From an uncultured Roseateles sp. (GTDB lineage Bacteria; Pseudomonadota; Gammaproteobacteria; Burkholderiales; Burkholderiaceae_C): a stretch of 64,000 nucleotides of DNA. This document shows, piece by piece, positions 44,514 to 53,118 of the stretch (position 1 is its first letter; every line of letters starts with the position of its first letter). The stretch covers positions 1-64,000 of the forward strand of contig NZ_CAMFJS010000018.1 of assembly GCF_945956965.1 (NCBI RefSeq). Direction: 5' to 3'. The notes beneath the pieces are model-generated. The model was not told the origin of the DNA and did no database searches. It saw only the letters and a program-made list of their open reading frames with translations. The position numbers and the translations under genes were made by a program.

Positions 44514-45204
44514 GGTGTGGCGGTAAAAAGTTGTCGAGAGATTCTCGAAAGTTGCTGCCGCCTCGCTTTGTTGACAGCGCTGCAGCGCCTACCAGTCTAC
44601 CCATGAAAAATGGCAGTGCCGACCTTGTTTGTCCGTCGTGCGCAACTGGCCTGAAGCGTTGAGCGCAGCCAATTTTTTATGCTTGGATTTGGCTAGCGCG
44701 CTGCGCTTGTGGTGCGTGGCAAACGCCGCATGGCCCCAGTTCATCGCAACGCGCTGTGCCTCATGGCCGCTGCGGCGGCAGTTCCTCGAGGGCGGGGTGC
44801 TGACCGTTTTGACGCTGTACTTGGCAAGCGTGTTTGCCAGAGTGAGGATGAATTTGTCCCCTGAATAGGTGACAAAACTTGTGAGATTTTTGCGCCTCTT
44901 TGGTGCGCCAACTCGAATGGTGCTAATCGCAAGTTGGTGGCAAATCGTGGGTGGCTCAGACCACTTGCATCGCTCTAGGCGCCACGCGTATGGCGATCGT
45001 GGACTGGTCAAGACCCAGTAAGGGTCGCGTGTGGGGCCAGTAAGGCCTGGCTTACTCGCCCTCGCATCGGTGACGGGACCGGAAGTCAAAACCCGAGTGG
45101 TAGGCCGAGTAAAGCGGCCCCTCGCGCAGCGTTTGTGGCGCGCTCACTTTGCGGCCGGAGCAAGGGGCCGTCTCGTGCAATCAGCGGCAAAAGAGCGAAA
45201 AGGC
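44514..45204. other. Gene-poor region with AGTAA-loop hairpins
   Basis: About 690 bases without a gene I can support; open frames here show no known motif or ribosome binding site. Three hairpins have AGTAA in the loop: GACCC-AGTAA-GGGTC (45012-45026), GGCC-AGTAA-GGCC (45035-45047) and GGCCG-AGTAAAG-CGGCC (45103-45119). Another inverted repeat (TTGTC/GACAA) spans 44853-44875. Base composition around 44840-44900 is more AT-rich than the surroundings. Confidence 0.5.
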
Positions 45205-45726
45205 TCAGTGCAAAGGCTGATCCGCCGGTGCGCCGCCAATCACGCTGAACACGGCTTCGCCCAGGGTGCCGGCTTCGATCTCGGCTTCCGTGGCATCACG
45301 CACATCCAGCACCTTCATATGCATGCGCAGGCCGAGGCCGGCCAGCGGGTGGTTGCCGTCCAGCACCACATGCTCGGGGTAGACATCGGTGATGGTGTAG
45401 AGCGCGTGCTGGGGCATATCGGGCGTGGCTGCGCCTTCGGGCAGGCCTTCAAGCTGCATGCCGGGCTCCACTTCGTCGGGGAAGAGGGTGCGTGACTCGA
45501 AGCACACCAGGCTGGAGTCGTAGTCACCAAAGGCTTCTTCGGGCTGCAGCGCCAGGCTCACTTCGTAGCCGGCGCCTTGGTCCAGCAAGGCTTCCTCGAC
45601 CTTGGCAAAAAGGTCGCTGCCGCCGTAGAAAAACTCCAGCGGCTCGGCCAATTCGTCGATCAACTGCCCTTGGGCATCTTCAAGTCGCCAGCTCAAGGCG
45701 ACAACACAGGGGGCGGAAATTTTCAT
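45205..45726 (-). CDS. slyD: FKBP-type peptidyl-prolyl isomerase, SlyD-like
   Basis: A 173-residue isomerase/chaperone: the FKBP half (LSWRLEDAQGQLIDELAEP; FFYGGSDLFAKVEEALLDQG) is interrupted by the IF insert and closes with VVLDGNHPLAGLGLRMHMKV, the SlyD signature. E. coli SlyD has a long His/Cys-rich metal-binding tail; here the tail after DVRDATEAEIEAG is short and contains only one His, so a nickel-storage role is unlikely. It is divergent from the oxygenase gene, 59 bases away. Confidence 0.88.
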   Translation of the reverse strand: MKISAPCVVALSWRLEDAQGQLIDELAEPLEFFYGGSDLFAKVEEALLDQGAGYEVSLALQPEEAFGDYDSSLVCFESRTLFPDEVEPGMQLEGLPEGAATPDMPQHALYTITDVYPEHVVLDGNHPLAGLGLRMHMKVLDVRDATEAEIEAGTLGEAVFSVIGGAPADQPLH

Positions 45727-45785
45727 GCCGCCATTGTTTCACATGCCTCGCCGGGCTGCATTCGGCGCGCGCGGCATCAAGCACA

Positions 45786-46907
45786 ATGTCGGCCATGGAT
45801 ATCACCGCAAACTTGGCTCTTTTGGGTGGCCTCACGCCCGAACAATTCATGCGCCAGTACTGGCAGAAGAAGCCCTTGGTGGTGCGCCAGGCCATGCCCG
45901 GCGTCAAGCCGCCGGCCTCGCGCAGCGAGTTAGCCGCCCTGGCCGCCAGCGAAGACACCGAGTCGCGCTTGGTGAGTGCTTTTGATGGCCGCTGGGCCAT
46001 GCGCAAGGGCCCGATTGCCAAGCTGCCGCCGTATTCGAAATCCGGTTGGACCTTGCTGGTGCAAGGCCTGGAGCAGCACTTGGATACGGCCTACAACATG
46101 CTGGAGCAGTTCCGCTTTGTGCCCGAGGCGCGGCTGGATGATTTGATGATCTCCTACGCCACCGATGGCGGCGGCGTGGGCCCGCATTTTGATTCCTACG
46201 ACGTCTTCCTGATTCAGGTGCATGGCCAGCGCCGCTGGCGCATCGGGCAGCAAAAGAATGCTCAGCTGCGCGACGATGTGCCGCTGAAGATCATTGCCAA
46301 CTTCGAGCCCGAGCAAGAGTATTTGATGGAGCCGGGCGACATGCTGTACCTGCCGCCTGGCTGGGCGCATGACGGCGTGGCCGTCGGTGAGTGCATGACC
46401 TGCTCGGTGGGCTTTCGCACGCCGTGGCGTGCCGAGCTGGCCAAGGATTTGCTGAGTCGCTTGATGGACGACGAAGATCAGCATTACGCCAACAAGATGT
46501 ATGCCGACCCCAAGCAGCCGGCCACTGCCACGCCAGGCCTGGTGCCGCAGCAATTGCTGGACTTTGCCCGCGACGCGGCCGAGCGCGCGCTGCGCGAGCC
46601 CTTGGCGCTGGAGCGGGCGTTGGGTGAGGCCTTGACCGAGCCCAAGCCTAAGGTCTGGTTCGAGGCTGGTGAGCCCTTGCCGGAAGGTGCGGACGCCGTG
46701 CTGGACCGTTGCAGCCGCATGCTGTACGACGCCGCCCATGTGTTCATCAATGGCGAGTCTTTCCGTGCGGCCGGCCGAGATGCGCGCTTGATGCGCGTCT
46801 TTGCCGATGAGCGCCGCCTGACGGCCAAGCAGTTGGCGCAGTTGTCTGAAGGCGCGCGCGAGTTGCTGGACCAGTGGGCGGAGGATGGCTGGGTCAGGGC
46901 TGCATAA
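45786..46907 (+). CDS. JmjC/cupin ribosomal protein oxygenase (RoxA/YcfD-like)
   Basis: A 373-residue Fe(II)/2-oxoglutarate oxygenase. The iron ligands are His and Asp in GPHFDSYDVFLIQVHGQRRW and the distal His in LPPGWAHDGVAVG. E. coli YcfD hydroxylates an Arg of ribosomal protein L16, and the same target is likely. The C-terminal third is the helical and winged-helix dimerisation region of this family. An ATG three codons further in is an alternative start. Confidence 0.88.
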   Translation: MSAMDITANLALLGGLTPEQFMRQYWQKKPLVVRQAMPGVKPPASRSELAALAASEDTESRLVSAFDGRWAMRKGPIAKLPPYSKSGWTLLVQGLEQHLDTAYNMLEQFRFVPEARLDDLMISYATDGGGVGPHFDSYDVFLIQVHGQRRWRIGQQKNAQLRDDVPLKIIANFEPEQEYLMEPGDMLYLPPGWAHDGVAVGECMTCSVGFRTPWRAELAKDLLSRLMDDEDQHYANKMYADPKQPATATPGLVPQQLLDFARDAAERALREPLALERALGEALTEPKPKVWFEAGEPLPEGADAVLDRCSRMLYDAAHVFINGESFRAAGRDARLMRVFADERRLTAKQLAQLSEGARELLDQWAEDGWVRAA

Positions 46908-46956
46908 GGTCTTGATGCGTCCTAACTGAACCTCGCCTGAGCGACCGGAGACCCAA

Positions 46957-47487
46957 ATGAACGTGCCCGCGAAGGAGCAATCCACACTCGTCCAAAGCGG
47001 CAACTTCGAGGGGCGTGTCGCCTTTTCAGCTGCGATTGCCAACGCCATTGCATGGGCGGCCGAGCAGGGCTGTAAAGAGATGTTCTGGCTGGACCGCAAC
47101 TTCGCGGATTGGCCCTTGTCGGATTCAGCCGTGCTGGGGCATTTGCGGCGCTGGGCCCAGCCGGGGAGGCGCTTGCATTTGCTGGCCGAGCAGTACGATG
47201 ACGTGGCGCGCCGGCATCCGCGCTTTGTGCAGTGGCGGGGGCGTTACGGTCACTGCGTTCATGCCCGCGCATGGGATGAGCCGGGGCTGCCGCCCGGCAG
47301 TCGCCATCAAGCCTTGTTGATCGTCAAAGGCACGGCCGGGCACGTGGGGCTGCGCTTATTCGACCACGGCCATTGGCGCGGTCATATTTCCCTGGACAAG
47401 GCTGAGGTGCAGGCATTAAGCGAAGAGTTTGATGCAAGCTTGCAACGGTCTTACGAATCATTTGCTGCCACAACCCTGGGCCTCTGA
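46957..47487 (+). CDS. Conserved hypothetical protein (DUF7931-like)
   Basis: A 176-residue soluble protein without signal peptide. The segment GCKEMFWLDRNFADWPLSDS followed by LRRWAQPGRRLHLLAEQYDD resembles a family of betaproteobacterial proteins (possibly DUF7931) that look like one half of a phospholipase-D-type fold but lack the HKD motif. The family call is by eye. It follows the oxygenase gene by 49 bases and is probably cotranscribed. Confidence 0.6.
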   Translation: MNVPAKEQSTLVQSGNFEGRVAFSAAIANAIAWAAEQGCKEMFWLDRNFADWPLSDSAVLGHLRRWAQPGRRLHLLAEQYDDVARRHPRFVQWRGRYGHCVHARAWDEPGLPPGSRHQALLIVKGTAGHVGLRLFDHGHWRGHISLDKAEVQALSEEFDASLQRSYESFAATTLGL

Positions 47488-47619
47488 GGCGTGACAAAAG
47501 TACCGGCTATACTTGTAGGCTAGGCGATGGAAGCGCTCGAGGTTTCCTCGTCTTGTGACGTCGAGGCACGCAATGGCTTGATTCTCTAGGGAATTGATGC
47601 AATCGCGATGCTTCAAAAA

Positions 47620-47633
47620 ATTACCGGTAATTG
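47620..47633. promoter_or_regulatory. 14-bp perfect palindrome upstream of lipoprotein gene
   Basis: AATTACCGGTAATT is a perfect palindrome 31 bases before the lipoprotein ATG, in an AT-rich stretch. It may be an operator. No matching regulator is in the window. Confidence 0.4.
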
Positions 47634-47664
47634 AATCGTCGTTTAACGAATTTTGAGGACAAGT

Positions 47665-47907
47665 ATGAACAAGTCGATCCTGTTGGCTACCCTGTTGGCT
47701 GCTGTTGCTCTGACCGCTTGCGGCAAGAAGGAAGAAGCCGCTGTTGTGGCTCCCGTCGCTGAAGCCGCTTCGGCTGCCGCCAGCGCTGTTGACACTGCTG
47801 CTTCCGCTGTTGCTGCTCCGGTTGCTGACGCTGCTTCGGCTGTTGCTGACGCTGCTTCGGCTGTTGGCGCCGCTGCTGCCAGCGCTGTTGACGCTGCCAA
47901 GAAGTAA
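47665..47907 (+). CDS. Alanine-rich small lipoprotein (heptad repeats)
   Basis: An 80-residue lipoprotein with signal MNKSILLATLLAAVALTAC, lipid-modified Cys19 and a Lys/Glu linker. The remainder is Ala/Ser/Val/Asp heptads (VADAASA repeated), suggesting an alanine-zipper helix bundle like a miniature Lpp but without the usual peptidoglycan-linking terminal Lys-Tyr-Arg; it ends in AAKK. Codons are strongly biased to GCT/GTT, suggesting high expression. A strong terminator follows. Confidence 0.8.
   Translation: MNKSILLATLLAAVALTACGKKEEAAVVAPVAEAASAAASAVDTAASAVAAPVADAASAVADAASAVGAAAASAVDAAKK
47821..47862 (+). repeat. Two tandem 21-bp repeats within the lipoprotein gene
   Basis: The unit GTTGCTGACGCTGCTTCGGCT occurs twice in a row without mismatch (the unit is 21 bases; the first 20 are GTTGCTGACGCTGCTTCGGC). 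It encodes two identical VADAASA heptads, so copy number may vary between strains. Confidence 0.85.
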
Positions 47908-47928
47908 TCGACTCCTGTCGGTTCTCTG

Positions 47929-47963
47929 AAAAAACCGCCCGGCGCGAGCCCGGCGGTTTTTTT
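47929..47963. terminator. Bidirectional intrinsic terminator
   Basis: ACCGCC pairs with GGCGGT, then a C-C mismatch and GGC/GCC around a GCGA loop, with A-rich left and seven-T right flanks. It lies between the lipoprotein gene and the convergent MBL-fold gene. Confidence 0.87.
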
Positions 47964-47976
47964 GCGTCTGGGCTTT

Positions 47977-48756
47977 TCAAGCGATGGTGAACCAGTCGCT
48001 GCCCAGCTTTTGATCGGCCACCGGGATTTCGTCTGCACTGCAACCCAGCACGGCAGCGAGCGCGGCGGCGGCCAATTCGGGGCGGTTGTTGCGCTCGCTC
48101 AAATGGGCGGCCAGCACGGTTTGCAGGCCTTGGTGCAGGCACTGTTGCAGAAGCGTGGCCGATTGCGCGTTCGACAGATGGCCGTGGCTGCCCAAGATGC
48201 GGCGCTTCAGGCTGGCGGGGTAGCTGGAGTTCTTCAGTAGCTCTTCGTCGTGATTGCACTCCAGCAGCAAGGCGTCCAGCCCTTGCAGGGCGGCGAGCAC
48301 CGAGCTGCTGGGGCAGCCCAAGTCGGTCAGCAGGCCCAGGTGTTTGGCGCCGTCGTTGCAGCGCAGGTGCAAGGGCTCGTTGGCGTCGTGCGGCACGGCC
48401 AGCGGCTGCAGTTGCAGATCGCCCAGCTCGATCAACTCGCCATCACGGGCAAAGTGCAGCAGGCTGGGCTCAAAGTCCGGGTTGCCGACGGCGCGCCAGG
48501 TGCCACGGCTGGTCCACAGGGGGATTCGGTATTGCTGGCAGAGCTTGAGCGCGCAGCCGATGTGGTCGCCATGCTCGTGGGTGATGAAGACGGCGGTCAG
48601 TGCCTCGGGCGCACTGCCGGCGCGCTGCAGGCGGCGGGTCAATTCGCGCAGGCTGAAGCCGCAATCCACCAGCAGCTGGGTGCTGGTGATGCCTTGGCTG
48701 GCTTCGATCAGGGTGGCGTTGCCGCCGCTGCCACTGCCTAGGCTGCAAAAACGCAT
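47977..48756 (-). CDS. MBL-fold metallo-hydrolase (YycJ/WalJ-like)
   Basis: The 259-residue protein starts MRFCSLGSGSGGNATLIEA, typical of the YycJ/WalJ branch, and has the metal-binding THEHGDHIG motif near residue 60 plus the later SHGHLSNAQSA and AAHLSERNN segments. Bacillus WalJ is a DNA exonuclease involved in replication-coupled repair; activity here is inferred. It follows bamC by about 97 bases on the same strand. Confidence 0.85.
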   Translation of the reverse strand: MRFCSLGSGSGGNATLIEASQGITSTQLLVDCGFSLRELTRRLQRAGSAPEALTAVFITHEHGDHIGCALKLCQQYRIPLWTSRGTWRAVGNPDFEPSLLHFARDGELIELGDLQLQPLAVPHDANEPLHLRCNDGAKHLGLLTDLGCPSSSVLAALQGLDALLLECNHDEELLKNSSYPASLKRRILGSHGHLSNAQSATLLQQCLHQGLQTVLAAHLSERNNRPELAAAALAAVLGCSADEIPVADQKLGSDWFTIA

Positions 48757-48853
48757 GCGAGGCCTCGTTGGAATGATGAGCTGATGGGTGGGGAATGAAA
48801 AACGCCACCAGCCCGAGGGTGGTGGCGTTGGCTGGCTCGCGCGGCGCTGCGGC

Positions 48854-50056
48854 TTAGCGCAGATCGTCCATCAGCAAATTGAGAATGCGTTTGGAGATCT
48901 CGCTGCTCTGCTTTTGGCCCTTGTCGTCCAGCACGGTGACGACGCTGCGCTCGCCCTCGGACTTGACCGAGACCCGGTAACGAACCTTGGCCGGGCCGTC
49001 GTCCTTGCTGAACAGGCGCTGGAAGAAGTTGGGCTCTTCCTTGCCGGCTTGGCTGGGGTCGGCGTAGCGCAGATAGAACAGGCCTTGCTTGCGGTCGCGG
49101 TCTTCGATGGTGAAGCCATGGCGATCCAGCGATTGACCAACGCGGCGCCAGGCGCGCTCGAAGCCGTCATTGACTTGCAACTCGTCCGGCACATCGGCCA
49201 GGCTGCGGTTTTGTGCGGTGACGGCGGCTGCGGTGGCCGTGCCCGCCACAGCGGCGGTGGCCGCAGGGGCTGGGGTGGCTGCGGCAGCGACGGCCGCCTT
49301 GGCGGCTTCGTCCTTGGCGCCCAGCTTGACCATCAGGCGGGACAGCATCTCGGCTTCCAGCTGCGGGTCATTCGGGCGGGGTTGCCAGGCTGTGGCTTCC
49401 TTTTGCTGATTGGTGTAGACCTCTTGCATGCCCTTATGGCTGATGAAGATGTCGGTGCCGCCCTTGGGCGAGCGCTCAACCCGGGTGCGGAACATATCGC
49501 GCTCACCTGTCGAGTAGAAGCTGTCGAACACCTTGCCGATGGTAGAACGGATCACGTCTTGCGGCAGCTTGGCGCGGTTCTCGTTCCAGTTGGTTTCCAG
49601 CAGGCCAATGTCGGCTTGATCCTTGGCCAGCTCAAAGCCGCGCTCAACCCAGAAGTCCTTCAGGGGTTGCCACAGTTGCTCGGGCGTTTGGTCCACATGC
49701 AGCCAGCGCTCGTTGCCAACGCGCTCCATCTGCACCTTGCCGGCGGCGTTCAGGGCCACAGTGTTGGCGGCGGCAGTGGCAGGTGCTGCCTTGGCGGCTG
49801 CATTGCCTTGCTGGAAGCTGGCGGCGCTGACGGCGGCGCCAGGCGCGCGCGTGTCGCGGGCCAGCTGGGTCAAGTCGGGCGGGATGTCCAGACCGGTGGT
49901 CTGCTTGGCGCCGCTGCGATAGTCCACTTTGTCGGTGGAAATCACGTTGTCAATCGACGAGCAGCCGGCGGCCAGCGAGCCCACCAGCATCAGCGTGGCC
50001 ATGCGCAGCGGGGTGCTTTGGGCGGTAAGGGGTGCAGAACGAGTCACGCTAGACAT
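48854..50056 (-). CDS. bamC: Outer membrane assembly lipoprotein BamC
   Basis: The protein of about 400 residues has a lipoprotein signal with lipobox LAAGC and the BamC N-terminal segment (VDYRSGAKQTTGLDIPPDLT) that binds BamD. Two helix-grip domains follow, the first with LHVDQTPEQLWQPLKDFWVE, the second with AWRRVGQSLDRHGFTIEDRD, joined by an Ala-rich linker. For the first ATG the GGAG is directly adjacent; a GTG three codons in has GGAG at a better distance and may be the true start. dapA-bamC order matches E. coli. Confidence 0.9.
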   Translation of the reverse strand: MSSVTRSAPLTAQSTPLRMATLMLVGSLAAGCSSIDNVISTDKVDYRSGAKQTTGLDIPPDLTQLARDTRAPGAAVSAASFQQGNAAAKAAPATAAANTVALNAAGKVQMERVGNERWLHVDQTPEQLWQPLKDFWVERGFELAKDQADIGLLETNWNENRAKLPQDVIRSTIGKVFDSFYSTGERDMFRTRVERSPKGGTDIFISHKGMQEVYTNQQKEATAWQPRPNDPQLEAEMLSRLMVKLGAKDEAAKAAVAAAATPAPAATAAVAGTATAAAVTAQNRSLADVPDELQVNDGFERAWRRVGQSLDRHGFTIEDRDRKQGLFYLRYADPSQAGKEEPNFFQRLFSKDDGPAKVRYRVSVKSEGERSVVTVLDDKGQKQSSEISKRILNLLMDDLR

Positions 50057-50175
50057 CTCCGGGAGTCAGGGTTGCAACTGCTGGGCCAGGCCAACAGCGG
50101 CGTCGAATTCAGTGGGGCGATTAGAGCAGAAGATGCTGCGGGGCCGCCTGAGTTGCCGCCCCGCATGCCCTGCCT

Positions 50176-51057
50176 TTACAGCAGGCCGCCCTCTTTCATG
50201 GCTTGCTCAACCAGGGCTTGGCCGGCTGGCGTCAGGCCGGTGATGGGCAAACGCAGATGCGGTTGAATGCGGCCCAGCTTGGCCAGCGCCCACTTGGTGG
50301 GGGCCGGGCTGGGTTCGCAGAACAGGTTCTTGTGCAGGCTCAAGAGCTGGAAGTGGATGCGGCGGGCGGTGGCGATGTCGCCGGCCAGCGCTGCCTTGCA
50401 CAGCTCGTGCATGGCTCGCGGTGCAACGTTGGCCGTCACGCTGACATTGCCGTGGCCGCCCAGCAGCATCAGGGCGATGGCGGTGCCGTCGTCGCCGGAA
50501 TAGATCGAGAAGCCCTTGGGGGCGTTCTTGATCAGCCAGGCGGCGCGTTCGATATTGCCGGTGGCTTCCTTGACGCCGAACACGCCGGGCAAGCTGGCGC
50601 AGCGCAAGGTGGTCTCGGGCTGCATATCGGCCACGGTGCGGCCGGGCACGTTGTAGAGCATCATGGGGATGTCTACGGCCTCGGCGATGGCCTTGTAATG
50701 CTGGTAGATGCCTTCTTGCGAGGGCTTGTTGTAGTAGGGCACGACGGACAAGGTGCAGTCGGCGCCGACTTCCTTGGCGTAGCGGCTCAGCTCAATGGCT
50801 TCCGAGGTGGAATTGGCACCGGTGCCGGCCATGATGGGCACGCGGCCCTTGGCATGCTCAACGGCGGCGCGAATGACTTCGCGGTTTTCTTCCATGCTGA
50901 CGGTGGGCGACTCACCGGTGGTGCCGACCACGCAGATGCAGTCGGTGCCTTCGGCGATATGCCAGTCAATCAGCTTGCGCAGGCTGGGGTAATCAACACT
51001 GCCATCTTCAAGCATCGGCGTGATGAGTGCGACGATGCTGCCAACTAGTCCGTTCAT
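50176..51057 (-). CDS. dapA: 4-hydroxy-tetrahydrodipicolinate synthase
   Basis: The 293-residue enzyme condenses pyruvate and aspartate semialdehyde in lysine and diaminopimelate synthesis. Motifs are [14 protein letters not shown] near 44, the Tyr in [17 protein letters not shown], the YNVPGRT block, and the Schiff-base Lys in [11 protein letters not shown] near 162, with GDDGTA following. Family length is normal. It lies between bamC and a methyltransferase gene. Confidence 0.96.
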   Translation of the reverse strand: MNGLVGSIVALITPMLEDGSVDYPSLRKLIDWHIAEGTDCICVVGTTGESPTVSMEENREVIRAAVEHAKGRVPIMAGTGANSTSEAIELSRYAKEVGADCTLSVVPYYNKPSQEGIYQHYKAIAEAVDIPMMLYNVPGRTVADMQPETTLRCASLPGVFGVKEATGNIERAAWLIKNAPKGFSIYSGDDGTAIALMLLGGHGNVSVTANVAPRAMHELCKAALAGDIATARRIHFQLLSLHKNLFCEPSPAPTKWALAKLGRIQPHLRLPITGLTPAGQALVEQAMKEGGLL

Positions 51058-51103
51058 TGAGCAATCCTTGTAATCAGTCGATTCTACTCAGCCGCAAACC
51101 CTT

Positions 51104-51676
51104 TTACGGGCGGGGCAGGGCATATCGCTGGAAAACCCCCTCGTCTTCAGACGCGGCGCGAACAGCCGCAACGCGCTGGACGAAGCGGCCGTTGACCGCC
51201 GCCGGGCCAATTTCATCGGGAGCAGACTCAAAACCATCTTCATAACCGACCACGCGCAAGTTCGCGCAGGCGCGCAGCAACTCGCCCGGCTGCAGCAGGA
51301 AGTCGGGCCGCGCCGGGCGGCCAATGCTTTGCTGGCCATGGGCGAAAGTTTCGTAAATCAGCCAACCGCCGGGCGCGACCGAGGCCATGATTTGCGGCAG
51401 CAGTGGGCGCCAGAGGTAGTTCGTCACCAGCACCAGATCGAATTGGCGCCCGGCCAGTGGCCAGGGGCCGGCTTCGATGTCGGCGGTGATGATTTCGGCC
51501 AGGGCTTGCAGCGGCGCGGTGGCCGCGCTATCGCGGTCGATGCCGGTGACGCGCAAGCCCTTTTCAGCCAGGTAGCGCAGATGGCGGCCGCTGCCGCAAG
51601 CCAGATCCAGCGCGGTGGCGCCGGCAGGGGCTGCTTCGGGCCAGCGCAGCAGCCAGGGGGAAACGTCAGAGGTCAA
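51104..51676 (-). CDS. SAM-dependent class I methyltransferase
   Basis: A 190-residue methyltransferase with motif I LDLACGSGRHLRYLAEKGLR near residue 24, then VTGIDRDSA, and motif IV FDLVLVTNYLWRPLL. I place the start at a TTG whose last bases overlap the stop of the small membrane-protein gene (TTGA); a longer reading upstream would pass antisense-free through that gene and the MFS stop and adds no conserved sequence. The substrate is unknown. Confidence 0.75.
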   Translation of the reverse strand: MTSDVSPWLLRWPEAAPAGATALDLACGSGRHLRYLAEKGLRVTGIDRDSAATAPLQALAEIITADIEAGPWPLAGRQFDLVLVTNYLWRPLLPQIMASVAPGGWLIYETFAHGQQSIGRPARPDFLLQPGELLRACANLRVVGYEDGFESAPDEIGPAAVNGRFVQRVAAVRAASEDEGVFQRYALPRP

Positions 51677-51807
51677 AAGCAAGCCCAAATTTGTTCGGAA
51701 AGATTGATCATCAATGCGGGCTGAATATAGGCCAGGAACACCAGGGCCAGCAGCACGGCGGCCAGCAGGCGCCACCACCAGGCTCGCAATCCTGGCTTCA
51801 TACTCAT
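51673..51807 (-). CDS. Small single-span membrane protein (44 aa)
   Basis: A 44-residue gene starting ATG in an ATGA overlap with the MFS transporter stop, and ending in a TTGA junction with the methyltransferase start. The protein begins MSMKPGLRAWWWR, has one hydrophobic helix (LLAAVLLALVFLAYI, residues 14-28) and a short polar tail ending IWACF. The overlapping junctions on both sides support translation. It could be an MFS-associated microprotein. No family recognised. Confidence 0.65.
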   Translation of the reverse strand: MSMKPGLRAWWWRLLAAVLLALVFLAYIQPALMINLSEQIWACF

Positions 51808-53048
51808 GCCGTCGCCATCCGCCGCTCAATCGCGGTTTCGCGCACCGGCAGATTCACCAAGGCCGCCATCACGCCCAGGCCCACCGCCAAGTACCAGACC
51901 ACGTCATAGCTGCCGCTCAGGTCATAGAGGCGCCCACCCAGCCACACGCCCAGGAAGCTGCCGATCTGGTGGCTCAGGAACACAAAGCCGCTGAGCATGG
52001 ACATGTGTTGAATGCCGAAGATTTGTGCCAACACCGCATTGGTCGGCGGCACGGTGGACAGCCACAAAAAGCCCATCACGCCCGAGAACAGATAGACCGA
52101 GCTGGGCGTCAGCGGCGCGCTCAAAAAGCAGACGATGGCGACGGCGCGCAAGGCGTAAATGGCCGAGAGGATGTAGCGCTTGGGGAAGCGCTGGCCCAGC
52201 GCGCCGGCCGCGTAAGTGCCAAACACATTGAAGAGGCCAATCAAGGCCAGCGAGAAGGTGGCCACCTGCGGGCTCAGGCCATGGTCTTTCAGGTAGCTGG
52301 GCATGTGCACGCCGATGAACACCACTTGAAAGCCGCAGACGAAATAGCCCAGCATCAGCAACTGGAAGCTGCGATAGCCAAAGGCCTCGCGCAAGGCCTG
52401 GGCGATGCTTTGTTGGTGACCTGGGGCGGCAACGGCGCCCTTGGGTTCACGCAGGCCCAGGGCCAGAGGAATGATGATCAGGGCCGCGCAGCCCAGCACA
52501 AACAAAGCGTTCTGCCAGCCGGTATAGCCGATCAGCCAGTTCTCCACCGGCACCATCAGGAACTGCCCGAAACTTCCCGCCGCTGCGGCCACACCCATGG
52601 CCCAGGAGCGCTTTTCTGGCGCCACATTGCGGCCGATAACGCCGTAGATCACGGCATAAGTTGTGCCTGACTGCGCAATGCCCAGCAAAAGCCCGGCGCT
52701 GCCGGTGAAAGCCAGACCCGAGGTGGACAGCGCCATCAGCACCAAGCCCAGGGCGTAAAGCAAGCCGCCAACCATCAGCACCCTGAAGGGGCCAAAGCGA
52801 TCCGCCAGCATGCCGGTGAAGGGCCCCGCCAGGCCCCAGGAGAGGTTTTGAATCGCCAGCGCGAAGGAGAAGGTCTCGCGTGTCCAGCCGCGATCCATGG
52901 TGATGGGTTGCAGCCACAGGCCAAAGCCGTGGCGTATGCCCATGGACAGGGTGACGATCATGGCGCCGCACAGCAGCACCTGAAACATCGAGAGCTTCGG
53001 GGGGCTTGGGTTTGCCGAGGGCAAGGGGGTGGCGTGTGCGGCTGTCAT
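51804..53048 (-). CDS. MFS transporter
   Basis: The 414-residue protein has twelve predicted membrane segments, with MFS motif A-like GMLADRFGPFRVLMVGGLLY near residue 78 and a second-half GALGQRFPKRYIL. It resembles oxalate/formate-antiporter or monocarboxylate-type MFS members (IRHGFGLWLQPITMDRGW at the first helix). The substrate is not deducible. It is first in the MFS-small protein-methyltransferase-dapA-bamC direction. Confidence 0.88.
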   Translation of the reverse strand: MTAAHATPLPSANPSPPKLSMFQVLLCGAMIVTLSMGIRHGFGLWLQPITMDRGWTRETFSFALAIQNLSWGLAGPFTGMLADRFGPFRVLMVGGLLYALGLVLMALSTSGLAFTGSAGLLLGIAQSGTTYAVIYGVIGRNVAPEKRSWAMGVAAAAGSFGQFLMVPVENWLIGYTGWQNALFVLGCAALIIIPLALGLREPKGAVAAPGHQQSIAQALREAFGYRSFQLLMLGYFVCGFQVVFIGVHMPSYLKDHGLSPQVATFSLALIGLFNVFGTYAAGALGQRFPKRYILSAIYALRAVAIVCFLSAPLTPSSVYLFSGVMGFLWLSTVPPTNAVLAQIFGIQHMSMLSGFVFLSHQIGSFLGVWLGGRLYDLSGSYDVVWYLAVGLGVMAALVNLPVRETAIERRMATA

Positions 53049-53118
53049 CCCAGCACTCTAGCCATAAATTGAAGTCCCGCTTGTCCCGCAGGTGAAGTCG
53101 TCTGCGGTGCGACCGAGC

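Noticed and set aside
44853-44875. TTGTC/GACAA inverted repeat as an insertion-sequence end
   Set aside because: No second terminal repeat, target duplication or transposase fragment could be recognised around it.
44589-45089. 166-residue open frame in the gene-poor region
   Set aside because: No recognisable motif, no ribosome binding site seen, and unusual residue composition for this genome. I could not exclude a decayed gene, so the region is only described.
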